DNA of 64,000 nt from Lineus longissimus. Taxonomy: Eukaryota > Nemertea > Pilidiophora > Heteronemertea > Lineidae. The translations under genes were made by a program, and so were the position numbers. Within the stretch, counting starts at the first letter, position 1. Each line of letters begins with the position of its first letter. Where the stretch lies: assembly GCF_910592395.1 (NCBI RefSeq), contig NC_088308.1, positions 26,799,501-26,863,500 of the forward strand, written 5' to 3'. Below the pieces are notes generated by a model, which saw nothing but the letters and a program-made list of their open reading frames with translations, did no database searches and had not been told where the DNA came from. This document shows positions 35,501 to 47,900 of the stretch, piece by piece.

Positions 35501-38500
35501 TACTACCCAATCTATACAGCCTTCTGCTGGTGGTACAACTCAACCTGTTGGAGGTACTACCCAACCAGAAGGACACCAGACCAAACAGGCAGTAGGAACG
35601 ACACAGCTTCCTAGATATCCTATCACAGAAGAGAGGCCATTCCAACTACCACCTTGTAGGAATATATGCGATGGTAGGTTGGTGTGCGATGTTATTTTTT
35701 TCAAAATTAGCGTTAGGAGGATCATGATTACACCAGAGGTAGTGGACCTCAAACAACCGGCCAATGCATCTTTGCAACGCGAGACAGTAAGATGTAGTTT
35801 CTGCAGGTCTTGCCCATTGCACCGCCGGGCTCTCTTAACATCAATACTGTATTTTTCAGCTGCTATAAAGAACTGCGGATGGTTGTATAGCTGGGGAAGC
35901 AGTACCGACTATTTGAAGATTAACTGTAGTGACTTCCCCGACTCAACTGATCCCGAGGTTTGTGTAGGAGGGCAGGAGGCCAATACTCCAGCAGTTGTAG
36001 GTAAGTCGTGAACACGTTGGCACGGCTTGCCTGATATCAATATGTCATCTCATAGGTTTCCGGTATTTATGCCATTCAATGCATTTTTAAAAGAATTTCT
36101 GCAGGGCGATACTGTAAAGTATCATCTAATTGTGTATGTGTGCAGCCATAAGATTCTGGTCTAAAAATACTCAGTGGCCTGAAAAAATAACTGAACATGA
36201 AGGAAATGAACTACACCAGAGGACTGTCATGGATATGAAACTGATACGATTGGACACTTTATATACAGTAAGACCTTCTGTGCCAGCTTCGACATACCGA
36301 AAGGAGACAAGACTTGCTCATGGGTTTTTGGTTAGAATTATTACATACTGGCCAATCTTGCCTTACTTTCCCTTTTGCTTTGCCACCAGTAATGGGAACT
36401 TTTTCATCTTGTTACCTTTTAAGGGGTTTGTTCAAAGGGTTACATGGAGTGTGACAATCCACAACGTTGTATCCACACCACCTGGAAATGCGATAGTTAC
36501 AGTGATTGCGAGGATAAGTCAGATGAAAAGGACTGTAGTAAGTTCTGCTTCTTACAGTTTTGAGGTTGCTCGTAAACTGTTATTTTGATCCCGAAACTAA
36601 TATATGAAAAAAATATTGGTTACTGATTACGGATATGGACATATGTTTTTCACTGTGATAACATTGCGAAGTCCGTTTTACAAGAGATTGCCTATGCATT
36701 AAGTCCTTCCTTAAAGCTATCAAATGTTGGGTGCTTGACTTGTTTGTTTCGCATTTCAATCCATTGGAAGAATTTCGTTCCTCTCAACGAAACTCCTCTT
36801 TGCAAGTGTTGCATGTCTCACCGTATCATCCATTCCATCATCCAGGTTATTGTCAAGCGACAAAATACAAATGCTCTGGCGGGGCTTGCGTTGACGAGGT
36901 GGCAAGATGTAATGGAACTGGGGAGTGTTCAATGGACTCGGATGAAAAACACTGTGGTAAGCATCCGAAGTGAGCTTCCAGTTCTTTTCTAAAACCCTCT
37001 TCCGAAAAGTCGAGACTCATTGAAGGATATACTAGTTTAATCGCGTTATCTAGCTTAACAAAACCTAATGGAAATGCTTGATGTGGCGTATACACCTGTC
37101 AGTGTACGGTTTAAATTTCGTAGATTTAACCATCTTGTTGGCGTGCATCTTTTTATGACTTTTGAGTTATCAAAAATAGGGCGACATTAAGATTCGACTC
37201 AAACGTTTCTCTATTTTAGTAAACCTCGCACCCGCAAACACTTCTGCACCGCGTGTGAACGGGCAAGGCGTACTTCAAGTGTACTCTTCTGCGAATGCTT
37301 CTTTCATTGACGCATGTGCCACGGGATGGGACGCCAATGCCACGGCCATGGCATGCAAACAGATGGGCTTTAGATCAATAAATGCAACCTACGTCGAAGT
37401 CGATGCCACTGGAGACATAGGGCCAAAACTAAAGAAGAGTGATCTCAGTGGGAAATATCTTCATGCCAATTTAGATCTCAAGTGAGTATCCCCGACTCAT
37501 GGGTCCTTAACAACCATGCTGCGGGCAAAGTCCCTATTAGAATCATCACTCAATTACAGTAGATCCTAGAATCTCAATCACCAAAACCGTTTGCCTGTTC
37601 CCATTTCAAAATGTAAGTGGTCAGGGAGAAGTGATTTCAACTTGCTTGTCCAAGGGGTCATAGAAACAGTCAGTATTGGGTTACCGGTTTATGATACGTT
37701 GATTTTGTTTCAGGGCAACTTGTCCGTCCAATAAAACTGTACAGCTTACATGTGGGGAAGCAGGTATGCATAATGCGGAGTGTTGTACAATGATGTACAC
37801 TATTTCTTCTTTTGGATTACACTAGTACTATTACGGAAAGAGCATCATCAGTATTTCGATGACCGTCAATGGCTCAAAGATCAAAGCACATAGAGTCCTT
37901 TGTTCCGCAGACATTCTATTCTAGGACAGTTCTACAACGATGGCTGTCACGTCGCTCTTAACATCCTCCTCCCATTCCAAAAGATGGCTTCTTCTTCTTC
38001 CACCAACCAGCTCCGACTTCCACTGTTGGATTGCTCTTGTAAAGTCTCATTAGTTCAATACGAATGACATGTCTGTACCATCTTATATTGCATTTCTGTC
38101 TGCAGAATGTGGCACCCGCCCCGCCTATGTCCCATCTTTCGCCAGAATTGTCGGTGGAACTGAAGTGCGACCGGGGAGCTGGCCTTGGCTAGTGGGTCTT
38201 TACGGTGGCGAGCGAGGCGCCTTCTACTGTGCTGGAGTCATGATCAACGAATTGTGGGTACTGACAGCTGCACATTGCATTGGCGGGTAGGTCTATTAGC
38301 ATAGACAGTTAATTGCCGTCAGGTGAGCTTCTCCTCTCGGTTAGTTTCGCCATCAGATGTGACCCGGGTACGATTCTTGGCATCGTCGAATGTAGAAAAG
38401 CTGATGTAAGTTGTTTTTTTGCTGTGATTATGTTTTTTTCATCCTTTTCACATATATCTCCTATAGTTGACATTGCCATCCACTGGTGGTTTATGTAATC

Positions 38501-40704
38501 ATATCTGTGACGTGTAATCCCTTATTTCAGAATGACTCCACTGGATGATCTCAACATACATTTCGGGGCGACTCGTCGCTTCGCCTTCAGCAAATACAAG
38601 CAGGTTCGAAAAGCCGTTCAAATGACGAGACATCCGAATCACACCATGCCAGATCCGCCTTATGATGTTGGCTTGATTAAAGTCAATGAGTCTGTAGTTT
38701 TCAATGACTACGTGAGACCGATATGCCTGCCCCCTCACGGCAAGGATATGAAGCCAGGAATGTCCGGATACGTAACAGGGTGGGGAAAAACGTCGGAAAC
38801 AGGTATGAGTGTCCATGGAGATAATAAAAGTTCAATCAGACTTCCAATTCTAGTTGGTTATCTCAACTTGTCTAAGGATAAATATTTGACAGAACATTTT
38901 GCGGTCAGATATTCACGAATGAAAACGGGGTCAGATTCAATAAATTGCATCACGCAGAACAACTGAAGAAGTAAATAAGATAGACTGATTAGACCTGGGC
39001 GAAGGAAGAAGAAAATAAGGCATACAAATTCGACTCGAGTGAATTCGCACATAACTCTACCCAGCGTTGTAATTTCTTCTGATACTATCCGTAACCGGTC
39101 TTTTTTCAGCATCCGGCTACTCGGATGTAGCAAAACAAGTCTTGGTCACCCTTGCTGATACGATAGAATGTTCGGCCACACTGATCAACGTTGCGGCATA
39201 CTTTAAAGGGATGGTCCAAAAAGGCAAGTCCATATGTGCAGTCGGGGAGATTGGATACGACGCATGCCAGGTAGGTTGAAATATGTTGTTCGTGAACAGA
39301 ATCTTCTTCTCTACATTTATGATTAGGCTTAAAGAACTTTGATATTGATACAGGTATCAGATATATAGCAATTATGATAAAATGATAGCGTGGTCTTGAG
39401 TTTGATTTCAGTTATGGCCATTTACTGTAAGGTAAGGAGTGCAACTCTCTCCGCGTCGATTGCATCACAACTAACTACCCAAATCGTCGAAGAAGTAGTT
39501 GAATTTCACGCCATCGTATACACACCTGGCCAAAATGCAAGAACTTCGAATTCACGGGCTGTGGCAATAATGAAGAAGAACTAAAGATGGTTTCCAGTAT
39601 GTTTGAAACAAATAAAATGAACTTGTTCTTTATTGATTTGATGGTCAGGGCTTGAAGAGAGGACTACACGTAAGTCGTAACTATAGCCTGATATTCCGCA
39701 TCACCTGTGTTGTAGTAAAGCTTTCACCAGTGCAGAAGTTTGAAATCCGATATAAATAATCTTATGATTCGTCGGCGTTCTATAGCATACTTCGTTAGTT
39801 CGTTCGTACAGCTATCTCAACATATACCCAACAAGATTTCGTACTGTTACGGTATCAGTCATAGCACTAGTGGAATCACCCGGCAGCGCACTCCACTACG
39901 GCGGGTTGCTTTACCACCGACTTGTTAAATGCAGATGCAAATTGCTACCCGCTGGGTGCCTGGCTTAAGATATGACACTCGCCGCTTGATTGAAAAGTGC
40001 TTTTCAATGGAATACATAGCACAAATGCAATCCTTTAGACACTCGCCGCTTGATTGAAAAGTGCTTTTTAATGGAATACATAGCACAAATGCAATCCTTT
40101 ATACAATGTTGCAACACTTTGAATAACGTCACATCGCCCTCGATTGCAAAATGGTCTAAGTAATGTCACCGAGGAGACACGTTCACCCTATTTTGCTTTT
40201 ATGATATCTCAGCAAGCACATTGTTTCAAATACAAATGTAAATAACAGACTCCGAGGATAGCTTACAGCCCTGCCTATTGGGTATGCCCTTTTATCCATA
40301 TCACCACAGTGCTCTTGTTGATACATTAGTTTACTATGCGAGAACAATGGCTATTTATCATTCCCAATTGTCCCACAATGTATACACGATAGAATCGTGT
40401 TAATTGTATCATCAACCAATTCAGGTTTTGGGCCTTACCCTATTTCAAAAAACATGAGAATAGGAATATAAAAGTACGAATCAAGTCAATAGATGAGCTA
40501 CGTACTTTCATCGTCAGCTATTTTTTGTATTGATACATATCATTTCAGGGAGACAGCGGAGGGCCACTCGCATTTGAAGAAAAAGGCAAATGGTATGTTG
40601 GAGGAATAGTGTCCACCGGGGTAGGATGTGCCAGAGGTTATCCTGCAGTTTATACTAGTGTGCCGTACTACGTAAACTGGATACACAGTGTGATCGGTAC
40701 TTAG
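32586..40704 (+). CDS. Type II transmembrane serine protease: TM-SEA-FZ-LDLa-LDLa-SRCR-trypsin (5' end missing)
   Basis: Fifteen phase-consistent exons: 32586-32793, 33238-33404, 33699-33766, 34058-34251, 34700-34741, 35080-35673, 35860-36000, 36424-36537, 36846-36956, 37220-37481, 37714-37763, 38106-38286, 38531-38802, 39110-39270, 40549-40704 (2721 bp, 906 aa plus stop). Exon 1 is unresolved. A cytosolic tail (YDNPSF) precedes [20 protein letters not shown], the membrane anchor. A SEA domain follows (exons 2-4; GKGSLIINF resembles its G/S self-cleavage site), then a Frizzled domain with all ten cysteines but interrupted by a mucin-like stretch, two LDLa repeats ending SDEKDC and SDEKHC, a short SRCR domain, and peptidase S1. 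The zymogen site is R/IVGG. The catalytic triad is His in LTAAHC, Asp in YDVGLIKV and Ser in GDSGGP. Asp in DACQGDSGG predicts trypsin-like cleavage after Arg/Lys. It is related to corin, matriptase and TMPRSS enzymes, but this domain order is not one I know. AATAAA lies at about 41392. Confidence 0.92.
35286..35640 (+). repeat. Mucin-like coding insertion inside the Frizzled domain, with a 54-bp tandem duplication
   Basis: Between the fifth (LMPKC) and sixth (LPPC) cysteines of the Frizzled domain the reading frame runs through about 115 residues rich in Thr, Gly, Pro and Gln ([14 protein letters not shown] motifs), a likely O-glycosylated stalk. Units 35457-35510 and 35511-35564 are a 54-bp direct tandem duplication with three differences, encoding [10 protein letters not shown](H/Q)PVGGTTQ. 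The frame is open throughout. A GT at 35292 and an AG at 35605-35606 would remove exactly 315 bp in frame, so optional splicing of this coding stretch is conceivable. Confidence 0.85.
39974..40101 (+). repeat. 64-bp tandem duplication in an intron of the serine protease gene
   Basis: Units 39974-40037 and 40038-40101 begin gacactcgccgcttgattga and differ at a single position. This is a recent local duplication in the last intron; no function is apparent. Confidence 0.9.
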
Positions 40705-41999
40705 TTGGAGCAAAACTTCATAAGCTTGATGTCAAAGAAGGCTACAGGCTACTCGGCATCCGCATAACTGGCCATCAAACAACTACAAATGAACAACTAC
40801 TGATTGTTCTCAGCTTGCCGATCCAAAGCGATATGCAGTCTGTCGCAGTCAGGACGATTCGGAAGCCTATTATAGGTGAAATGCCCGGAATGTAGTTAGA
40901 GAATTCCCAGAGCAACATCGGTCTGATTCCTCACCATTTTGCCAAATAAGAAGCAATCAATGCTACTTCAGTGGAATAGTGGTTGACAGAATATTAGCAG
41001 AGTCGTTGCTTTGAAATAAGTAGTCCAATAATGACCTTAACCACGATCGCATATAGTTATAGACCGTTAGGGTCTAGCAACGTACAGGGTCCGTGTCATG
41101 TAAACGTGTCCCTATGCAACTGAACTGCATTCTTTTCTAATAGAAGGATGTGTAAATTAATCAAAATTGAAATAGCGAAAATAACCCGCCTCTATACCAT
41201 GTAAATATTTTGTTAATGTAGTTTGCAGCCGATGTTTTCCACCGTCCATTTCAAATTGTAAATAAATATCACGTATTTATTGTATTAAAATCGCGTCTAT
41301 CATATCAAGGTATTACTAGCATTCCATAAACGCAACATAGTTTGAATGAGTCGAGATCATTTGCACACTTGTACTCAATTCTTTATGTTGAAATAAAGCA
41401 TCATATTTTGTTACAAACATTACATTCTTAAGTTCTGTCGTCGTTTTTTTCTGGTCCTCTGTCAGAAGACGTTTACAAGGGGTGGGTTTCTTTCTGCTGA
41501 TTCCTATCTAACTGTGGAGCTGTTGCAAAGATTATGGGCCCTCTTCCCTATAAAACCACGGACTATTGTGAAAAACTATCACTGTTAGATATAAGATTCT
41601 CACACCGTCTCTGCAATAAGTTCACGCTGTGCATGCAGGCACGAATATCTTGTAAATTTTCGAAGGGGTGTGATATAGTGTCGTCACTAATATACCTTTA
41701 CACCAGCCTGTGTTTGAAACGTGTGCTTGAGTGGTCAATCAAACACTGAACAATGGAACCTACTATTTATAAAAAATAAACTTTAATTTAAAGCACAAAT
41801 CTATACAGATAAGTACGCTATACATTTAGATAACTAATACAATTTCACCTACATGGAATGACATCCGAAAATGTCCGCCTTACTTTAGGTTCCAACCAAG
41901 ATTGTATAGGATATGATAGACCTTATGTCATTCTCATTAATACTATAACGAGATGAATGAATGGTTACCATCTATTAGTTTCTCCTACTCAGCCACCGA
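40705..41999. other. Convergent intergenic region and 3' UTRs
   Basis: The 3' ends of the serine protease (+) and calpain (-) genes face each other across 1.3 kb. AATAAA signals on the plus strand at about 41260 and 41392 suit the protease transcript. On the minus strand an ATTAAA near 41785 could serve the calpain. No other gene is seen. Confidence 0.6.
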
Positions 42000-44900
42000 T
42001 CAGCAGTACATCGTTTCCACCAGCCACTGAAATAATAAAACACTAGTGTTGAATCAAAACCGGCATGAAGCTAGATTGCTTGACTACTCCGTCCTTTATG
42101 ATGATACCGAAGGCAAAATAGGCGGGATGCAAAATTATATCAAACAGTGGTTGGTACTGTACTTATTGATCGTTATTTCTAACTCGTAAAAAGTTTGTTA
42201 CCGGTAACAAAATTCAAATCAAGTATGGCATCAGAAACGGCTGGCAAGGAATCACTTACGTCTTCTAAAGACATCTTGAATGTAGTTTCCTCCGTGAATC
42301 CACCGCTGTGCCTTGCAAAGTTGTCTGTGAATGTGAAATAAAATTGGAGCTAGTGATGAATAAGAAATCAACATGTTTTGGAACGAGTATTTGCAATAAT
42401 CAAATGTAAGAAGTAGTTGAAGGTGGAGAAGATAATGCTTACTGTACATGATCATGACCTTGGTCGATGCCAGGATAAAGTCTCTGAAGTTTAGCGTCTG
42501 ATTCTTTCCGGCATATCGTCGCACGATGGGCGCCAGGCATTTCTTTGAAAGAGACAGACCTGGAAGAAAGAGGGGTAGGCCATATGAGACAACAAGGAGA
42601 CGATAGTTTATCTTTATACATAACCGGTAGTTGAACAACGAAACGTCCGTGTGCTGTGCAGGTAACAACCTTAGTCTAAAATTACTGGAGTCGGCATGTG
42701 TGTGTTCACTCGAAAGCTAGATGTCTACAGTGCGATTGCCCTGCAATTGTAAGAGGGCGGATTCTTCTGCCTTATAGATGGCTGTCTCTATTGGCTGACT
42801 TATTCTACATGTTGACAATAACATTGAATGGTGGTACGGAAGCCACTGAATCAGCTTACCCATTCGACTGAATATCTCCTGAAGCTCGCCGACATCAATC
42901 GTCCCTGATTTATCGCGGTCGTATTTGTGAAATCCATCCTGAAAGAATATGGTGATGGTATGTAGAGTAGGAGTAGGATAGCAGACATCCTGCCTTATTT
43001 CTGAACCAAGGTTTATCAACAACTAACCCTTTAAAACCAAGGTGTTAATGGCAATCCCCCAATCCCTTGGTCATGTTAGTAAAAACAGCTTTCAAACTCC
43101 AAGGGTCACAGCCTCAGCTAAAGCAACATTACGTACCTTCCAGACTTTGAGTTCTGCAGTTAATTTGCTGAATTCCTTCTTGCATATTCGACCGGATTTG
43201 TTCTCCTGGGTTGTGGTTAAGGATAATGACCTCTTATGTGATGACTTACCAATGTGAGGCAATAAGAACCACACTGGGTAATCTTGCAGATTTTGAGAGT
43301 TCTAGCAGGGGGTGCAATAACTTAAACAGCATGCACTATATCTACCAAGCGACAGACGAAATCCTAAAAATTTTTCAACATAAGGATACGTCCACCATGG
43401 CTAACAAACTTCGCGCAGACTCTCGGTCAAAGTTGGCTTCTTCGTCTTCTTTGACACCTGAAAGATGAATTTGACAATTTCATTAGGATACTGACGATAT
43501 ATATGTTACTGTTTACTGGTATCCTGCCCGTAGGCATGAGCTTGCTATTTAGGCACTATATTTAATCAATAAACCGATGTGTCCATATTTCTTCTCGTGC
43601 TACCACGCAGTATTATCTCAAATGATTAAAAAGTACACAAATTCCAGTTACAGGAGCATCATTAAAAGATATATTTTTCTTGGCTGGCATCAGTTTTCTT
43701 AGCATTGTTGTAGTATTGAATGAAAGGAATATTTGTATGGTATTTGAGTTGTTGATCAGTGGTAGCAAAACGTGTTCGAGGTTGTAATTCTTAAAGGCTT
43801 AGCAAAAACGTTGAACTACAGAAAGAGTGGAGAGTATTTTGTTAAATGTAAAAGGACACGATAGGCAGTGCTAATACGGTTATCGTTAAGCTCACCAGGG
43901 GGACACATTGGAATATCTGTGGTCAGTCTATACACACCGCCTGTGACGACGACCTCACCTCTGAAAAACACATAGTTGAGTAGTTTCTGGAGCTCGTAGG
44001 CGTCGATTTCCTTGTCTTCGCCGGCGAACTGGTCGTACAGTTTGGCAACGGAATTCTCCCAGTCTCGGGAAGGTCTCTTCGCAATACTTCGTTCCTGAAA
44101 GATAAAAAGAACTTTGCAGATACTCAGCAGGTTGTAGCGGACTTCGTATTTACAAAGCAGTTGATATATTTCAAATTCCTGCCAGACAGACTTCGGTGGA
44201 AACCTTACTTGAGTACCAGTAGGCAAAGAGCAACAAACACTGGGTGGATGTGGAGGGTGGCACTTGAAACTCCCATGTGCCACGCAAAAGCACAAAAATA
44301 ATCTAGAAGGCAAGGCAACGATTCTGACCAGCAGGCCCATATCAAAAGAAATGAAATATTTGTTTACAAACCTTTGAGTGGAAACAGGGAACAACCTTAA
44401 CTGGCTTGTCGATTATTCTGAAATGGAAAAAGATATACATTTAATAACGATAACGCTTTCGATGACTGACTGCATGGTGGTGATAACTGAACTCCAACAG
44501 AAATGGTCAACTAAAATCATGTTGAAAACATCACACATATCAAAACTAGAGACGGACAGTCCATAAGGATGCACTTACTTTGAGTCGAGTTTCTTCTCCG
44601 TGAAAATCCTCAGCAGGAAGTTGCCCTCCTCGTTTTTGGAGAATGAAGTTGGAAAAATGACGTACTTCCATGGTTTGAGCTTTAGCCGCATGGTCACTTC
44701 ACGGTAGAAGGAATAGGAACCAGTGGAGACGTACTTCAGATCACCTTTGGTGTATCTTTCATCGGGGCTCTTTTCTAGGGCGCGGCGACGGACCTGGCAG
44801 GGCAAAGGAAACGAGAGGTTTTGTTGTTACGGGTTGAATATCGTCACCTTATGCATGGACCTCAAACAGGGTAAACTTGGACCCCTCCGTACTGGGAGAC

Positions 44901-47900
44901 AACCCCACTGCAAAGTTGAATTTATCATCGAGCCTTGTGCTGCTATTGATTGTGCCAGAATTTATATCGCTGCCGATTATCATAGTGCTCTTGACTGTTA
45001 TATTTTTACCTTAAAGACATAGTATCCAATCGCAAGATCTACATGTCTTTTGAACTCTTCCATCAGTGATATGATCAGAGTACAATCGTCACACTCATCG
45101 TCTGTGTTCACATCCTCCAGTTCCACGCGGTATTGCGGGTTGTCATAGAGCATATCTGAATAAAGGGATGAGAGTCATTAAAAGTAACACAAAGATACCA
45201 ATTGCCGACTGTCAAAGGAACACATAATGGAACGCAAGGTCTGTTCATATTGAACTTCCAGCTGTATTGCCTCCGTAAAGTCTCCGACTGCGTTGTCTGG
45301 AAGCTGAGCAATGTCAATACCTTAAGGGTCAAGATGGGTCTGTTTGACAGGGAGAATCACGTTTTTTCAGGATACACTGGGGAAACTTTGTATGAAAAAG
45401 CGGTACAAATTGAAAGGACAACTACATTTCAACGAACGCGAACGGGTATGCTACTCGCAAGCTAGTGAAAAATGCACACGCGAATATAGGTATAATTATG
45501 AGGACACAGACTAGTCTGTTACAATGATCGCCAGCCAACCTGGCAATTTCCTCATCTCACCTTCATCTGGGGCGTTGCCGCAGCCTCCTGCACTCAATCC
45601 AGACACCCAAGAACCGTGGTGTTCGTTGATTTGCCAGATGGATTTCCCCTTAAAACAAATACATGTACGTAAAAATGATGCCAAAACAAGGGTCGTGCAT
45701 AAGGGTCGTACACCTAAACAATTTTAAAAAATGGTTTGTAAAAAGGAATCGATTATCTCAAGACTGATACTCAATTATAGTCGATATCAAAGTAGAAAGG
45801 AGAAATCAAGTTCGACGTATGTATAGGAATGATGATTATGCTAGTACATATACATGTAGTTACCGTTTCCTCCGCTACTGCCGCTGTCAGCGCATTGGGC
45901 GAGAGGTGACACAACTGACATTCTGTGTAGTTAGCAATCCAGTCGTCGTACCCAATCCTACAATGATGATAGAGGTATGATTATTTTGCAACCTAAAAGG
46001 TAGCAGCCGCATAACTTATAATCTACAAGAGTAATAACGACTAATCAGTCACATCTGGTCATAATACTCATGAAACTACTTGTAAGCCGATTTCAAAACA
46101 AGGATACTTACCAAAATTCGCCGTTGTCCTCCGACTGAAACCCTAGTTTTTCCTTCGTTTTCACATCTACCATATTCCAGATGGGTGAGGCTTGGGGTCT
46201 AGAAAATTAAATGAGCCCTTTTACCACTACAGATTACGAATCAGAGTACCTCAGTTTGAAGGGTAAGTCATTACACTGGTCCCATGTACACTACCGGACG
46301 CAGCTCAAAGCCCTTTTAGAGAAGACTATATTATCCTTCATGCCTTTTGCTAATGAGCTGTTGCATCTCTTTTCTTCTTTTTTCACAGAGTACTTAGGAT
46401 CGTAAAACGTTTACTTACTTGTCTCCCCACAAACCGTTCCACTCACAGTATCCCCACGGATTCCTCAACCTCAGAAGTTTGTGCCGTTTGGCATCGCCTG
46501 TCTTCACCTTAATGGCAGAGAAACGAACAGTTAATGCATAGCAGGGGACTCGCCAAATGTCCTCAGCGTCCGATCAAGTTAGTAGAAGACTAGTATGTCT
46601 AAAATGGTAGTCTTGTAAATCATCCAGAGACTCATTTGAGTTGTTTTGACTCAATTTCAAAGAATGTATGCCACATGGTGGAACGTATCTGATATGTTAA
46701 CGTGTCGCCTGGCAGATATGGTGCATGCTGTTTAGATTATTGCACCCCCTGCTAGAAGTCTCAAAATCTGCAAGTTTACCCAGTGTGGTTCTTATTGCCT
46801 CACGTTGACGTACCGTTGCTATTCCTGTAATACTGTACGCATGGCCGGCGTACAAGCCATTGTCGAGTTCAGTTTCCCACTGGCCACCATTGTCGTCATC
46901 ACTCTTCTGAAATGGAAGACATGATAAGTCCTTTTACCTGGGACAGACCATCTTCAAGGTATAATAAAGAGGAACGTAGGGAACACACAACTAAGGCATT
47001 ACTAAAGTGCACATACTTGACAATAAGCGTAATTTTTAGCAGTCGATTCTGTCAGCTACTTACTGAAATCGAACATCCCATCATTGAGTTCATGTTGAAG
47101 GTCTTTTCCAGCGTCTCAAATAGGTTCTTGGGAACTTTACTCTTGTCCTCAAGATCAATACATTCCGATATTCCTCCAGTGAAGTCGACCAGGGCGTCCT
47201 GGATTTTACCACCCTCCATGTCTTCATAGCTACCATGAAGCCTAGGAAGAAAGAAGAGCGGATTATTTTACATAATCGTGAAAATCTGCAGGGTCCGAAA
47301 ATAGCAGAACAATCAATATCTGGTTCTTTTGTGAATGCTTTCTCATGCCACGCTCTCAATGCACGTGGATGCGCATGTGAGCACCACGCCATCCCATTGG
47401 TTGGTTTGCACTTGGCCATGGCCAAACGCGTGGCCGAATGCCTGACGTAGTTAGCATCACGATGATTGCATATCACTGACTAAGAAAGGGCAACGCATTT
47501 CACCCTAGAATTGCACGCACGGTTATGTGTTTTCTAGTTACAACGCCTGCTTTACTCAACCACCTCCGCCATAGTGGCATATGCCCTTAGAAATGTCTGC
47601 TCACTTTGCATATGCCTTTTCCATCAGAGCGACCCAGAACTCATTTGGTTCCTCTCGGTTCCTTGAGAATAGAATCTCATTACTCTCGGTGGAGTAAGGC
47701 AGTCTGTCATCGATTATTACATCGGTCCACTTGCCAAATCGCCAGAAGCAGAATCGAAAGATTCCTGTCAAGACCAAAATATTACATCAAACTGATGTTG
47801 TATCAGCTGGTTAGCAGCCATGGTAGCTGCACTGAGTGGAATAGATCATTACAGAAATGGTCGAACCAATAGCAATACAGCCGGCTTTGCACCAATTTCT

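Noticed and set aside
35356-35645. Alternative frames through the Thr/Gly-rich repeat
   Set aside because: They are shadows of the repeat in the protease exon. Only the chosen frame connects the Frizzled halves and both flanking exons.
42252-42668. 138-codon minus-strand frame
   Set aside because: It reads partly through a calpain exon and mostly through flanking introns. The exon has better boundaries at 42559-42443.
47090-47476. 128-codon minus-strand frame
   Set aside because: Out of frame with the calpain exon 47241-47064, which it overlaps.
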